From Planctomycetota bacterium (GTDB lineage: Bacteria; Planctomycetota; UBA11346): DNA of 64,000 nt. Both the position numbers and the translations under genes were made by a program. The notes beneath the pieces are model-generated. The model had not been told where the DNA came from. It saw only the letters and a program-made list of their open reading frames with translations, and made no database searches. The stretch spans positions 1 through 64,000 of the forward strand of contig BJHQ01000018.1 of NCBI GenBank assembly GCA_014193115.1, in the 5' to 3' direction. Below, piece by piece: positions 8,808 to 17,246 of the stretch. Positions within the stretch are counted from its first letter, which is position 1. The number at the start of each line of letters is the position of its first letter.

Positions 8808-9893
8808 ATGCAGCCTGCTCCACCCCCCGCCGCCGCCCTGCTCGATCTGCTCCGCGCCGGCACCGTGATTCCCGCGGTGCCGCTGGCGCTTGATGCGCGC
8901 CGGCGTTTTGATGAGCGGCGGCAACGGGCGCTGATCCGCTACTATCTGGAAGCCGGCGCCGGCGGGATCGCGGTCGGCATGCATTTCACCCAGTTCGAGA
9001 TCCGCCTGCCGGGCATCGACCTGTTCGAGCCGGTGCTGGCGTTGTGCCGCGAGGAAGCCGCTGTCTATATGCAGCGCACCGGCCGACGCGTCGCCACCAT
9101 CGCCGGCATCGACGGCGCCACCGAGTCGGCTCTGGCTCAGGCCGCCACCGCCCGTCGGCTCGGCTACGACATCGGCATCGTCAGCCTGCGCGCCTTCACC
9201 GGGGCCCACGAGCGCAGCCTGCTCGCCCACATGGCGCGGCTGGCCGAGGTCATCCCGCTGTTCGGATTCTATCTGCTCACCGGCGTCGGCGGCATCCGCC
9301 TGCCCTATGCCTTTTGGCGTGACCTGGTCGAGCAGCCGTGGCTGCACGGGATCAAGATCGCACCCTTCGACCGCTACGGCACCAACGAGGTGATGCGGGC
9401 GGTGGCCGAGGCCGGGCGGCAGGACGATCTCGCGCTCTACACCGGCAACGACGAGAGCATCGTCCACGATCTTATCACGCCGTTCACCTATCGGGTCGGC
9501 GGCCGCGACGTGGTGGTGCGGATGCGCGGCGGCCTGCTCGGCCAGTGGGCGTGCTGGACCAGACGCGCCGTCGAGTTGCTCGACCGGCTGCACGCCGTGG
9601 CCGAGGGCCAGGCGCCGGTGGATGCTGCGCTGCTCGCCCTCGCGGCCCAGATCACCGACGCCAACAGTGCACTGTTCGATCCGGCCCACGGCTTTGCGGG
9701 ATCGATTCCAGGGGTCAACGAGGTGCTGCGCCGGCAGGGGTTGCTCGCCGGCACCTGGACCCTGCGTCGCGATGAAGTGCTGTCCCCAGGCCAGAGCGAG
9801 GAGATCGACCGCGTGATTGCCGCCTATCCGCATCTGACCGACGACGAGTTCGTCGCCGCCAACCGCGACCGCTGGCTGGGTGGGCGATGCTGA
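8808..9893 (+). CDS. Dihydrodipicolinate synthase-family aldolase
   Basis: The protein has 361 residues of the class I DapA/NanA lyase superfamily, which forms a Schiff base with pyruvate or a 2-oxo acid and makes or breaks a C-C bond. The candidate Schiff-base lysine is K183 in HGIKIAPFD. A tyrosine at Y155 (GFYLLTG) lies 28 residues earlier, the spacing seen in DapA. It is longer than DapA (about 290), with an added C-terminal helical part. The lysine-pathway role is unlikely because the neighbours are oxidoreductases and no dapB is near; a 2-keto-3-deoxy-sugar-acid aldolase or dehydratase is a better guess. The ATG at 8808 starts the conserved part. It is the first gene of the operon and overlaps the next by 7 bases. 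Confidence 0.72.
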   Translation: MQPAPPPAAALLDLLRAGTVIPAVPLALDARRRFDERRQRALIRYYLEAGAGGIAVGMHFTQFEIRLPGIDLFEPVLALCREEAAVYMQRTGRRVATIAGIDGATESALAQAATARRLGYDIGIVSLRAFTGAHERSLLAHMARLAEVIPLFGFYLLTGVGGIRLPYAFWRDLVEQPWLHGIKIAPFDRYGTNEVMRAVAEAGRQDDLALYTGNDESIVHDLITPFTYRVGGRDVVVRMRGGLLGQWACWTRRAVELLDRLHAVAEGQAPVDAALLALAAQITDANSALFDPAHGFAGSIPGVNEVLRRQGLLAGTWTLRRDEVLSPGQSEEIDRVIAAYPHLTDDEFVAANRDRWLGGRC

Positions 9894-10930
9894 CCATCCA
9901 GCGCACCGGGGCCTTGCCGGCCACCATCGATTCCGTCGAACAGCTTGAGGATCTGCTGTCGACGCCGACCCAGGCGCTGATCGACGATGGCGCCGCCATC
10001 GACGGCGATGTGCTGATCCTTGGCGCGGGCGGCAAGGTCGGACCGACCCTGGCGATGATGGCCAAGCGCGCCTGGCCGGCGAAGCGGGTGATCGCGGTGG
10101 CGCGGTTCAGCGACCCCGACGTGCGCCGCCGCCTGGCGGTCGCCGGGGTCGAGACCATCGCCTGCGACCTGCTCGACCGCGACCAGGTCGCTCGCCTGCC
10201 CGATTGCCGCAACATCGTCTATATGGCGGGGCGCAAGTTTGGCACCGCCGGTTCCGAACCCGGGACCTGGGCGATGAACGCGGTCGCGCCGGCGATCGTC
10301 GGGGAGCGCTTCCACGAGGCGCGGATGATCGCTTTTTCGACCTTGTGCGTGTACCCCTTCGCCAGCATCGCTGGTCCGGGCAGCAGCGAGGACGATCCGC
10401 CCACACCGCTCGGCGAGTACGCCAATTCCTGCGTCGCCCGGGAACGGATCCTGCAATATTACAGTGGGCGCAACCGCTGTCCCGGCCGCCTGATCCGCCT
10501 GAATTACGCGATCGATCTGCGTTATGGCGTGCTTCACGACGTGGCCATGCGGGTCCGCTCCGGCTTGCCCATCGATCTGTCGACGGCGGTGGCCAACGTC
10601 ATCTGGCAGGGCGATGCCAACGCCTGGATCCTCCGTGCGTTCCGCCACGTGGCGACGCCGGCGACGCCGCTCAACCTCGGCCTGGCGGAGCCGGCCCGGA
10701 TCCGCGCGGTGGCCGAAGCTTTCGGCCGTGAATTCGCGGTCGCTCCGGTCTTCACCGGCCACGAGTGTCCCACCGCCTGGCACAACGACACCCGCCAGGC
10801 CGCCAGGCTGTTCGGCCAACCGACCGTCGATCTGCCGACGATGATCCGTTGGAACGCCGCCTGGCTGCGCCAGGGTCTGCCGGTCTATGAAAAACCCACC
10901 CGATACGAGCAGCGTGAAGGGCGCTTCTGA
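9887..10930 (+). CDS. NAD(P)-dependent epimerase-like SDR protein
   Basis: This is a 347-residue extended short-chain dehydrogenase/reductase. The dinucleotide-binding GAGGKVG is at 46-52 and is preceded by about 40 extra residues. The active-site serine region FSTLCVYPF is at 150-158. The expected YxxxK catalytic pair reads Y178-ANS-C182, so the lysine is replaced by cysteine. That suggests altered chemistry or loss of ordinary epimerase/dehydratase activity. Family members act on nucleotide sugars or on free sugar acids. It overlaps the aldolase gene (ATGCTGA) and is followed after 2 bases by the Fe-alcohol dehydrogenase, so it is translationally coupled within the operon. Confidence 0.7.
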   Translation: MLTIQRTGALPATIDSVEQLEDLLSTPTQALIDDGAAIDGDVLILGAGGKVGPTLAMMAKRAWPAKRVIAVARFSDPDVRRRLAVAGVETIACDLLDRDQVARLPDCRNIVYMAGRKFGTAGSEPGTWAMNAVAPAIVGERFHEARMIAFSTLCVYPFASIAGPGSSEDDPPTPLGEYANSCVARERILQYYSGRNRCPGRLIRLNYAIDLRYGVLHDVAMRVRSGLPIDLSTAVANVIWQGDANAWILRAFRHVATPATPLNLGLAEPARIRAVAEAFGREFAVAPVFTGHECPTAWHNDTRQAARLFGQPTVDLPTMIRWNAAWLRQGLPVYEKPTRYEQREGRF

Positions 10931-10932
10931 GG

Positions 10933-12084
10933 GTGGCGACGATCCTGCTCCCTGGCTGCCTGGAGATCGGCGATGGGTCCGTGACCCGCCTTCCGGCGGT
11001 GCTGGACCGGCTCGGCTGCCGCCGACCGCTGGTGCTGAGCGACCCGACGCTGGCGCGGCTCGGTATTGCCGGACGGGTGGTCGATCTGCTTGCTGCCGCA
11101 GGAATCGCAGCGCGTTTGTGCACCGACACGGTGGCCGAACCGACCGCGGCATCCCTGCTGCCGGCGATCGCGGCGGTGCGCTCCGGCGGACATGACGCCG
11201 TGGTGGCGGTCGGCGGTGGCAGCCCGATCGACAGCGCCAAAGCCGTGGCCGTGCTCGCCCGGCACGGCGGGACGATCCGCGACTATCGCGCCCCGCGCCA
11301 GGTCGACCTGCCCGGTCTGCCGGTGGTCGCGATCCCGACCACCGCCGGTACCGGATCCGAGGTCACCCGCTTCACCGTCATCACCGACGAGACCTGCGAC
11401 GAGAAACTGCTGTGCGTCGGCCCGGCTTTTTTGCCGGCGGCGGCGATCGTCGATGCGGAATTGACCCTCGGCCTGCCGCCGCGGGTTACCGCCGACACCG
11501 GTCTCGATGCGCTGACCCACGCCGTGGAGGCCTATGTCAGCGGCAAGGCCAATGCCTTCACCGACCAGCTGGCCCTGGCCGCGCTGGGCCTGATCGGATC
11601 CAACCTGCGCCGGGCGTACCGCGATGGCGGCGATCGGCCGGCGCGGTCGGCGATGATGCTCGGCGCGACGTTGGCCGGCATCTCCTTCTCGAATGCCTCG
11701 GTCGCCCTGGTCCATGGCCTGAGCCGCCCGATCGGCGCCCATTTCCATGTGCCTCACGGCCTGAGCAACGCGATGCTGCTGCCGGCGGTCACGGCGTTCT
11801 CGCTGCCAGCAGCGGCCCAGCGCTATGCCCAGGTCGCCCTCGCCCTGGGCCTGACCGGCGCCGACCAGGCCGCGCTGGGCCAGGTGCTGCTCGGCGAACT
11901 CGAAGCCCTCAACCGCGATCTGGCGGTGCCAACCTTGGCTGATTTCGGCGTCGACCGGCATCGGTTCCTGGCGCTGGCGCCGCAGATGGCCGATCAGGCC
12001 CTGGCCTCCGGGTCCCCGGCCAACAATCCCCGCGTCCCGGATCGCGACCAGATCATCGACCTCTATCGCCGGCTATGGAGCTGA
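10933..12084 (+). CDS. Iron-containing alcohol dehydrogenase
   Basis: The protein has 383 residues of the group III (Fe-dependent) alcohol dehydrogenase family. GGGSPIDSAK at 94-103 binds the nucleotide. The metal ligands are visible as D192 and H196 (DALTH), H261 and H275 (HGLS...VPHG). These enzymes interconvert alcohols or polyols and aldehydes with NAD(P). The start is GTG at 10933, two bases after the previous stop, with GAAGGG about a dozen bases upstream. In this operon it could supply or remove the aldehyde produced by the aldolase. The substrate (for example lactaldehyde, a semialdehyde or a hydroxy acid) cannot be decided from sequence. Confidence 0.88.
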   Translation: MATILLPGCLEIGDGSVTRLPAVLDRLGCRRPLVLSDPTLARLGIAGRVVDLLAAAGIAARLCTDTVAEPTAASLLPAIAAVRSGGHDAVVAVGGGSPIDSAKAVAVLARHGGTIRDYRAPRQVDLPGLPVVAIPTTAGTGSEVTRFTVITDETCDEKLLCVGPAFLPAAAIVDAELTLGLPPRVTADTGLDALTHAVEAYVSGKANAFTDQLALAALGLIGSNLRRAYRDGGDRPARSAMMLGATLAGISFSNASVALVHGLSRPIGAHFHVPHGLSNAMLLPAVTAFSLPAAAQRYAQVALALGLTGADQAALGQVLLGELEALNRDLAVPTLADFGVDRHRFLALAPQMADQALASGSPANNPRVPDRDQIIDLYRRLWS

Positions 12085-12086
12085 AC

Positions 12087-13583
12087 ATGCGTCGCATCGG
12101 TCATTGGATCGGCAATCGCGAACAACCTGGGCAAGGCGACCATGCCCCAGTCCACGATCCCGCCACCGGCGCGGAGATCGCCCAGGTCGCCCTGGCGACG
12201 CCGAGCGAGGCCGCCGCAGGAATCGCGGCGGCGGGCGAGGCGTTCCCGGCCTGGGCGGCGACGCCGCCGCTGGCCCGGTCGCGGATCCTGTTCCGGTTCC
12301 GCGAACTGCTCAGCGCCGCCAGCGACGAATTGGCCCTGACCATCAGCCGTGAGCACGGCAAGACCGTGTCCGATGCCCGCGGCGAGCTCGTCCGCGGGCT
12401 CGAAGTCGTGGAGTTCGCTTGCGGTATTCCGCATCTGCTCAAAGGCGAGTTCAGCGCTGAGGTCGGACGCGGCATCGACTGCCACAGCCAGTTCCAACCC
12501 CTGGGCGTCTGCGCCGCGATCAGCCCGTTCAATTTTCCGGCGATGGTGCCGCTGTGGACCATCCCCATCGCCCTGGCCTGCGGCAATACGCTGGTGCTCA
12601 AGCCGTCTGAGCGTGATCCGTCAGCAGCGCTGCGCCTGGCCGGTCTGCTCGCCGAATCGGGCCTGCCGCCGGGCGTGCTGAACGTGATCAATGGCGATTT
12701 CCGTGCCGCCCAGGTGCTGCTCACCGATCCGGCCGTGCAGGCGGTGAGCTTCGTCGGTTCGACCCCGACGGCCGAGCATGTCTACCGAACCGCCTGCGCC
12801 GCCGGCAAGCGCGTGCAGGCCCTGGGCGGCGCAAAGAATCACTTGGTGGTGATGCCGGATGCGGATCTCGACCAGGCGGCCTCGGCCGTGGTCGGGGCGG
12901 CGTTCGGCGCCGCTGGCGAGCGCTGCATGGCGGTGGCGATGGCGGTGGCGGTGGGCGACCGGACCGCCGACGCGCTGATCGCACGGCTGCGCGACCGGGT
13001 CGCCGCGTTGCGCCTTGGTCCGGGCCAGACCGTGCCCGAGCCGGACCTCGGTCCGCTGATCACCAAGGCCCACCGCGACCGGGTCGCCGGCCTGGTGGCG
13101 ACCGGCGTCGACGAGGGCGCAGAACTGGTCGTGGATGGTCGGGATTGGCAGGTCCCAGGACATTCCGCTGGTTTTTTTCATGGCCCGTGCCTGTTCGACC
13201 GGGTCGAACCGCGGATGCGGATCTGGCGCGAAGAGATCTTCGGCCCGGTGCTGGGCGTGGTCCGGGTGCCCGATTTCGCCGCCGCGATGGCGGTGATCGC
13301 CGCCCACGACCACGCCAATGGCGCGGCGATCTTCACCCGGGACGGTGACACCGCCCGGGAGTTCGCCCGTCAGGTGCCGGCGGGAATGGTCGGCATCAAC
13401 GTGCCGATCCCGGTCCCGATGGCCTTCCACAGCTTCGGTGGTGCCCGGCGCTCGCTGCTCGGCCCGCTGCATATGTATGGCACCGACGGCGTGCGTTTTT
13501 TCACGCGGATGCAGACCATCACCACCCGCTGGCCCACCGGCATCCGCCTGGGCAGCGAGTTCACCATGCCCACCCTGGGCTGA
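12087..13583 (+). CDS. mmsA: CoA-acylating methylmalonate-semialdehyde dehydrogenase
   Basis: This is a 498-residue aldehyde dehydrogenase of the MmsA/IolA type. PFNFP (147-151, N149), the MmsA hallmark GAKNH (248-252), the catalytic cysteine C280 in GERCMA and the late GINVPIPVP motif are all visible. Family enzymes oxidise methylmalonate or malonate semialdehyde to propionyl- or acetyl-CoA with loss of CO2, using NAD and CoA. The ATG at 12087 has GGAG six bases upstream and is preferred over the in-frame ATG at 12075, which overlaps the previous stop. Its presence implies that the pathway of this operon ends in a C3 or C4 semialdehyde, as in inositol or valine breakdown. Confidence 0.9.
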   Translation: MRRIGHWIGNREQPGQGDHAPVHDPATGAEIAQVALATPSEAAAGIAAAGEAFPAWAATPPLARSRILFRFRELLSAASDELALTISREHGKTVSDARGELVRGLEVVEFACGIPHLLKGEFSAEVGRGIDCHSQFQPLGVCAAISPFNFPAMVPLWTIPIALACGNTLVLKPSERDPSAALRLAGLLAESGLPPGVLNVINGDFRAAQVLLTDPAVQAVSFVGSTPTAEHVYRTACAAGKRVQALGGAKNHLVVMPDADLDQAASAVVGAAFGAAGERCMAVAMAVAVGDRTADALIARLRDRVAALRLGPGQTVPEPDLGPLITKAHRDRVAGLVATGVDEGAELVVDGRDWQVPGHSAGFFHGPCLFDRVEPRMRIWREEIFGPVLGVVRVPDFAAAMAVIAAHDHANGAAIFTRDGDTAREFARQVPAGMVGINVPIPVPMAFHSFGGARRSLLGPLHMYGTDGVRFFTRMQTITTRWPTGIRLGSEFTMPTLG

Positions 13584-13596
13584 TCAGGAGCCGACC

Positions 13597-14778
13597 ATGT
13601 CCGCAACGGAACGTCTGCGCACCGCAGTAATCGGCCTGGGCGGCATGGGTGCCGGCCACCTCGCCACGATCCGCGACCAGGTCCCCGAGATGGAGCTGAC
13701 CGCGCTGTGCGGCCGCGATCCGGGCCGGGTGGCCGAACATGCCAAGCGGGCAGGAGTGCCCGGATTCACCTCGCTGCCCGACCTGATCGCCAGCCACTGC
13801 TGCCAGGCGGTGGTGATCGCCACGCCGCATCCGCAACATGCCGCCATGGCCACCGCCTGCCTCGAAGCCGGGCTTGAGGTCATCGTCGAAAAGCCGTTGA
13901 CCGAGAGCATCGCCACCGCCCGCCGCCTGGTCGCCCTGGCCGAATCCCGCGGCCGGACGCTGGCGGTGATCTTCAACCAGCGCACCACGCCGGCCCATGC
14001 CGCGCTGATCCGGCTGGTGCGCGATGGCGCGATCGGCGTCGTGCGCCGCTTCACCCTGATCAGTCCCGACATCCGCACCCAGGCCTATTACGACAGCGGC
14101 GCCTGGCGCGCGACGTGGCGCGGCGAAGGCGGCGGCGTCGCGATCAATCAGGGATCGCACCTGCTCGACGTGCTGGTCCAGGCGATCGGCCTGCCGGAAT
14201 CGGTCCAGGCGTGGACCGCAGCCAAGGGCCACGCCATCGAGGTCGAGGACGTGGTCGAGGCGCGGCTGGTGCTGCCCGGCGGAGCCAGCGGGTTCTACCA
14301 CGCCAGCACCGTCGAACCGCGGATCGATCCGCTGTTCGAGATCGTTGGCGACCGCGGCCGGCTGGCCCTGCGCGATACGCTACGCCATTGGCGGTTCGAT
14401 CCGCCGACTTCCCAGTTCATCCGCGACGAGCCGGGCATGTGGACCCGGCCGGCACCAGTCGAGGTCCCGGTCGAACTGCCCGCCGGCACCGGCAGTCACG
14501 GCGAGGTCTTCCGCAACGTCGCCAGCCATATCCTGCATGGAGAACCACTGCGGTTCAGCAGCAGCTCGGCTCTTGGACAGGTCGAGCTGACCTGCGCGCT
14601 GCTGATGTCGGGTCACCTCGGCCGCGCAGTCACGCTGCCATTGGATGGCGAGGCCTACGCGGGTTTCCTGACTGAACGCCGGGATGCCAACCAAGGCGCG
14701 AAGGCCAATCTGCGCGAACAGCGGGTCACCGATCCGGGTTCGGCCCCGAGTCCCGCCAAAGCCACGGCGAAAACCTGA
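13597..14778 (+). CDS. Gfo/Idh/MocA-family oxidoreductase
   Basis: The protein has 393 residues, with an N-terminal Rossmann motif GLGGMG at 13-18 and the family motif EKP at 98-100, followed by the C-terminal beta-sheet domain. Members oxidise or reduce sugars, inositols and sugar acids with NAD(P), as inositol 2-dehydrogenase does. AGGAG lies directly before ATG 13597, 13 bases after the mmsA stop, so it belongs to the operon. The last 30 residues are basic and proline/alanine-rich and look disordered. A polyol or sugar-acid dehydrogenase feeding the route toward the aldolase is the likely role (inference). Confidence 0.88.
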   Translation: MSATERLRTAVIGLGGMGAGHLATIRDQVPEMELTALCGRDPGRVAEHAKRAGVPGFTSLPDLIASHCCQAVVIATPHPQHAAMATACLEAGLEVIVEKPLTESIATARRLVALAESRGRTLAVIFNQRTTPAHAALIRLVRDGAIGVVRRFTLISPDIRTQAYYDSGAWRATWRGEGGGVAINQGSHLLDVLVQAIGLPESVQAWTAAKGHAIEVEDVVEARLVLPGGASGFYHASTVEPRIDPLFEIVGDRGRLALRDTLRHWRFDPPTSQFIRDEPGMWTRPAPVEVPVELPAGTGSHGEVFRNVASHILHGEPLRFSSSSALGQVELTCALLMSGHLGRAVTLPLDGEAYAGFLTERRDANQGAKANLREQRVTDPGSAPSPAKATAKT

Positions 14779-14802
14779 GTTCAATCCTTCTAGGAGTCTT
14801 CC

Positions 14803-15813
14803 ATGCGCGTTGACCGCATCCGTTTCACCGCCCGCGACCAGGTCGAAACCGACCAGATCAATCTTGATCCGGCGCCGGGTCCGGGCCAGGTCCTGATCAA
14901 GTCCCGCATGACGATGGTGTCCCAGGGTACCGAGATGGCCGCGCTGCGCGGCACCCACACCCGCTCGAACCTTGCCGAGCCGCCGGTGTGGCTGCGTTAT
15001 CCCAGCGTTCCGGGGTACCTGCAGGTCGGCGTGATCGAGGCGGTGGGCGCCGGCGTCACCGGCTTCGCCGTTGGCGAACGGGTGATCGGCGAAGGTCCCG
15101 GCTGCTGGAACACCCATCAGAGCCATCTGGTCCAGGCCGCCGACCCGCGCTGGCTGGTCAAGGTTCCCGCTGGCGTCGACGACCGGGCTGCGGTGATGGC
15201 CAAGCTGGCGTCGGTGGCGACCCATGGTCTGCGCACCGTCGATCCGCTGATCGGCGAAAGCTGTGCAGTCATCGGCCTGGGCATGGTCGGCCAACTCGCC
15301 TCTCGGCTAGCAGTGCTGACCGGAATGCGGGTCACCGCCTGCGACCCGGTTCCGGCCCGCCGGGCCATCGCCAGCGGCGTGCCGCACCTGACCGTGGTGG
15401 CGCCTGAGGAGCTGCCCGTCGGCGATCCGGCAGGCTTCGAACACGTCATCGAAGCCAGCGGCGCGCCGGCCGGATTCCTGGCCGCGTGCACCGTCGCCCG
15501 GCGCCTGGGGCGGATCAGCGTGGTCAGCTCACCCCACCGCCCGGTGGAGATCCGCTTGTACGAACACGTCCATTCCAAGTGCCTGCAAGTCCACGGTGCG
15601 CATGGCAGTTCGATGGCCGTCGATCCCACCGCCGCCGACCGCTGGACCGAACGACGGCAGAAGGAGCTGTTCCTGGCCTTGGTCGCGGCCGGCCGGATCG
15701 ACGTTTCCCCGTTGATCACCCACGTCCATGCCTGGCACGAAGCGCCGCAGGTCTATCGCCGGCTGATCGACGATCCGTCGGCATTCCTCGGCGTGGTGTT
15801 CACCTGGAACTGA
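14803..15813 (+). CDS. MDR-family dehydrogenase lacking zinc site
   Basis: This 336-residue medium-chain dehydrogenase/reductase has a GroES-like N-terminal part and a Rossmann part with GLGMVG (about 158-163). The usual catalytic-zinc residues are missing: where a GHE motif is expected the sequence reads PGYLQVG, and the early region reads SQGTEM. This is the pattern of the BchC-like, zinc-independent MDR branch often found with Gfo/Idh/MocA proteins. Such enzymes oxidise secondary alcohols of sugars or of larger molecules with NAD(P). A clear TAGGAG lies 8 bases before ATG 14803. It sits between the Gfo/Idh/MocA and PhyH genes, with 24 and 10 bases between them. Confidence 0.8.
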   Translation: MRVDRIRFTARDQVETDQINLDPAPGPGQVLIKSRMTMVSQGTEMAALRGTHTRSNLAEPPVWLRYPSVPGYLQVGVIEAVGAGVTGFAVGERVIGEGPGCWNTHQSHLVQAADPRWLVKVPAGVDDRAAVMAKLASVATHGLRTVDPLIGESCAVIGLGMVGQLASRLAVLTGMRVTACDPVPARRAIASGVPHLTVVAPEELPVGDPAGFEHVIEASGAPAGFLAACTVARRLGRISVVSSPHRPVEIRLYEHVHSKCLQVHGAHGSSMAVDPTAADRWTERRQKELFLALVAAGRIDVSPLITHVHAWHEAPQVYRRLIDDPSAFLGVVFTWN

Positions 15814-15823
15814 AGGAGCCGTC

Positions 15824-16675
15824 ATGGCCCTGACCGCCGAAGCCGAATACCGCCAGACCGCACCGCCGCTGATGGCGGGCGCAGCCCCGCCAGGGGAGCC
15901 GATCGGCCGGCCCGGACCGCTCACCGCCATCGAGCGTTTCCAGTTCGAATCAGCTGGCTATCTGCTGGTCCCTGGCGCGATCAGCGCCGACCAGGCGGCG
16001 GTCTGCCTGGCCGCCTGCGAACGGCTCCACGCCGACACCCCGGTTGGTGCGTGGCGGCAGATTCCGCTCGCCTATCAGCGCGAGCCGGCCATCGCCGACC
16101 TGATCGACCATCCCGCGGTGCTCGCCAAGGTGCGCGCTTTGCTGGGCGATTTCCTGAAGGTCCAGAGCAGCTGGTGCACCCGGGTGCCGCCGCGTTCAGG
16201 CGAGATGGCCTATCACCAGGATGGCTATGCGCCGTCGCCATTCCGCGAACTGGCGCCGGCCACTCCGCTGGTCCAGCTCCGGGTCGGCTGGGTGATGACA
16301 CCGTTGTCAGGCAGCGATTGCGGCAACCTGGCGTTCATCCCCGGCAGCCACCGTTGCCCGGTCTCATTGCCGCCGGGAACGGTGGTCGGCGATGTGCCAT
16401 CGGCCCGGCTGATCACCGCCGAACCCGGTACTGCGGTCCTGTTCCATCAGGGGATCTGGCACACCAGCACCCTCAATCTGCGCGATCGGCCGCGATTCAT
16501 GCAGCATATCGTCTACGCCCCGCCGTGGCTGGTCCGTCGTCACGCCCACGATCCGGCCTTCATCGCGGCCCAGCCGCCGCTGCGCCGCGCCCTGCTCGAA
16601 GATTGGACGGCGGCTGCGAAGAACTTCAACGAGGCGGAACGTCCGCCGTGGGAATCCGCCTCGATCGTCTGCTGA
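15824..16675 (+). CDS. Phytanoyl-CoA dioxygenase-family (PhyH) oxygenase
   Basis: The protein has 283 residues of the Fe(II)/2-oxoglutarate-dependent PhyH family. The iron triad is visible as H131-x-D133 (YHQDGY) and H213 (IWHTS). The nearby arginine in DRPRF (R222/R224) fits binding of 2-oxoglutarate. These enzymes hydroxylate, and sometimes halogenate, small molecules or remove groups by hydroxylation. The ATG at 15824 follows AAGGAG by seven bases. It is the last gene of the operon, which suggests that the substrate carries an unreactive C-H bond or a substituent that must be removed before the dehydrogenases act (inference). Confidence 0.82.
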   Translation: MALTAEAEYRQTAPPLMAGAAPPGEPIGRPGPLTAIERFQFESAGYLLVPGAISADQAAVCLAACERLHADTPVGAWRQIPLAYQREPAIADLIDHPAVLAKVRALLGDFLKVQSSWCTRVPPRSGEMAYHQDGYAPSPFRELAPATPLVQLRVGWVMTPLSGSDCGNLAFIPGSHRCPVSLPPGTVVGDVPSARLITAEPGTAVLFHQGIWHTSTLNLRDRPRFMQHIVYAPPWLVRRHAHDPAFIAAQPPLRRALLEDWTAAAKNFNEAERPPWESASIVC

Positions 16676-16722
16676 TCCTGGCGGGACGTGGACGCGCCCC
16701 GGGCCGCGGCCACGCTGGGCCC

Positions 16723-17238
16723 ATGCAGCACGTTCCGCCGTCCCTGCCGGGCGAGGCCTGGTCGATCCTGATCGAGAAGGAATACCTCAAATTCTCGTGC
16801 GCCCATTTCCTGATCTTTCCCGATGGCTCGAAGGAACGGCTGCACGGCCACAATTACCAGGTCACCTGCGACATCGACGGCGAGCTGTCGGATCGCGGCC
16901 TGGTGATCGATTTCAAACTGGTGAAACCGGTGATCCGGGCGCTGTGCGACCGCCTGGATGAGCACTGGCTGATTCCAGGCCAGCACCATGAGCTGACCTG
17001 GCGCCATCGCGACGACGGCCATACCGAGGTGACCTATCGCGATTGCCGCTACCTGGCGCCGACTGACGAAGTGATCGTGATGCCGATCAACAACACCTCG
17101 GCCGAGAACCTGGCCGCGTGGGTCGGTCGGACCTTGATCGCCGAGCTGCGGGAACGTTTCGGCACCGCTCTGGTCCGCCGCCTGCGGGTGACGGTGGCCG
17201 AGACCAGCGGCCAGGCAGGGGTGTACACCGTCGGCTGA
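16723..17238 (+). CDS. 6-pyruvoyl tetrahydropterin synthase family, PTPS-III-like
   Basis: This is a 171-residue COG0720 protein. Zinc ligands are H28 (SCAHF) and H41/H43 (HGHNY). The residue that is a catalytic cysteine in QueD (CxxxHGH) is absent; a glutamate sits at E38, giving ExxHGH, the pattern reported for PTPS-III enzymes. Those split dihydroneopterin triphosphate to 6-hydroxymethyl-dihydropterin and replace FolB in folate synthesis. A QueD or BH4-synthase role is therefore less likely. INNTSAENLA near residue 126 is the conserved C-terminal part. The start at ATG 16723, 47 bases after PhyH, lacks a strong ribosome site, and a GTG at 16688 is an alternative. It may be transcribed with the operon but looks functionally separate. 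Confidence 0.75.
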   Translation: MQHVPPSLPGEAWSILIEKEYLKFSCAHFLIFPDGSKERLHGHNYQVTCDIDGELSDRGLVIDFKLVKPVIRALCDRLDEHWLIPGQHHELTWRHRDDGHTEVTYRDCRYLAPTDEVIVMPINNTSAENLAAWVGRTLIAELRERFGTALVRRLRVTVAETSGQAGVYTVG

Positions 17239-17246
17239 GGATCTGC

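Noticed and set aside
8808..9893. The DapA-like gene as a lysine-biosynthesis gene
   Set aside because: It is longer than DapA, diverged, and sits in an operon of sugar-type oxidoreductases without other lysine genes.
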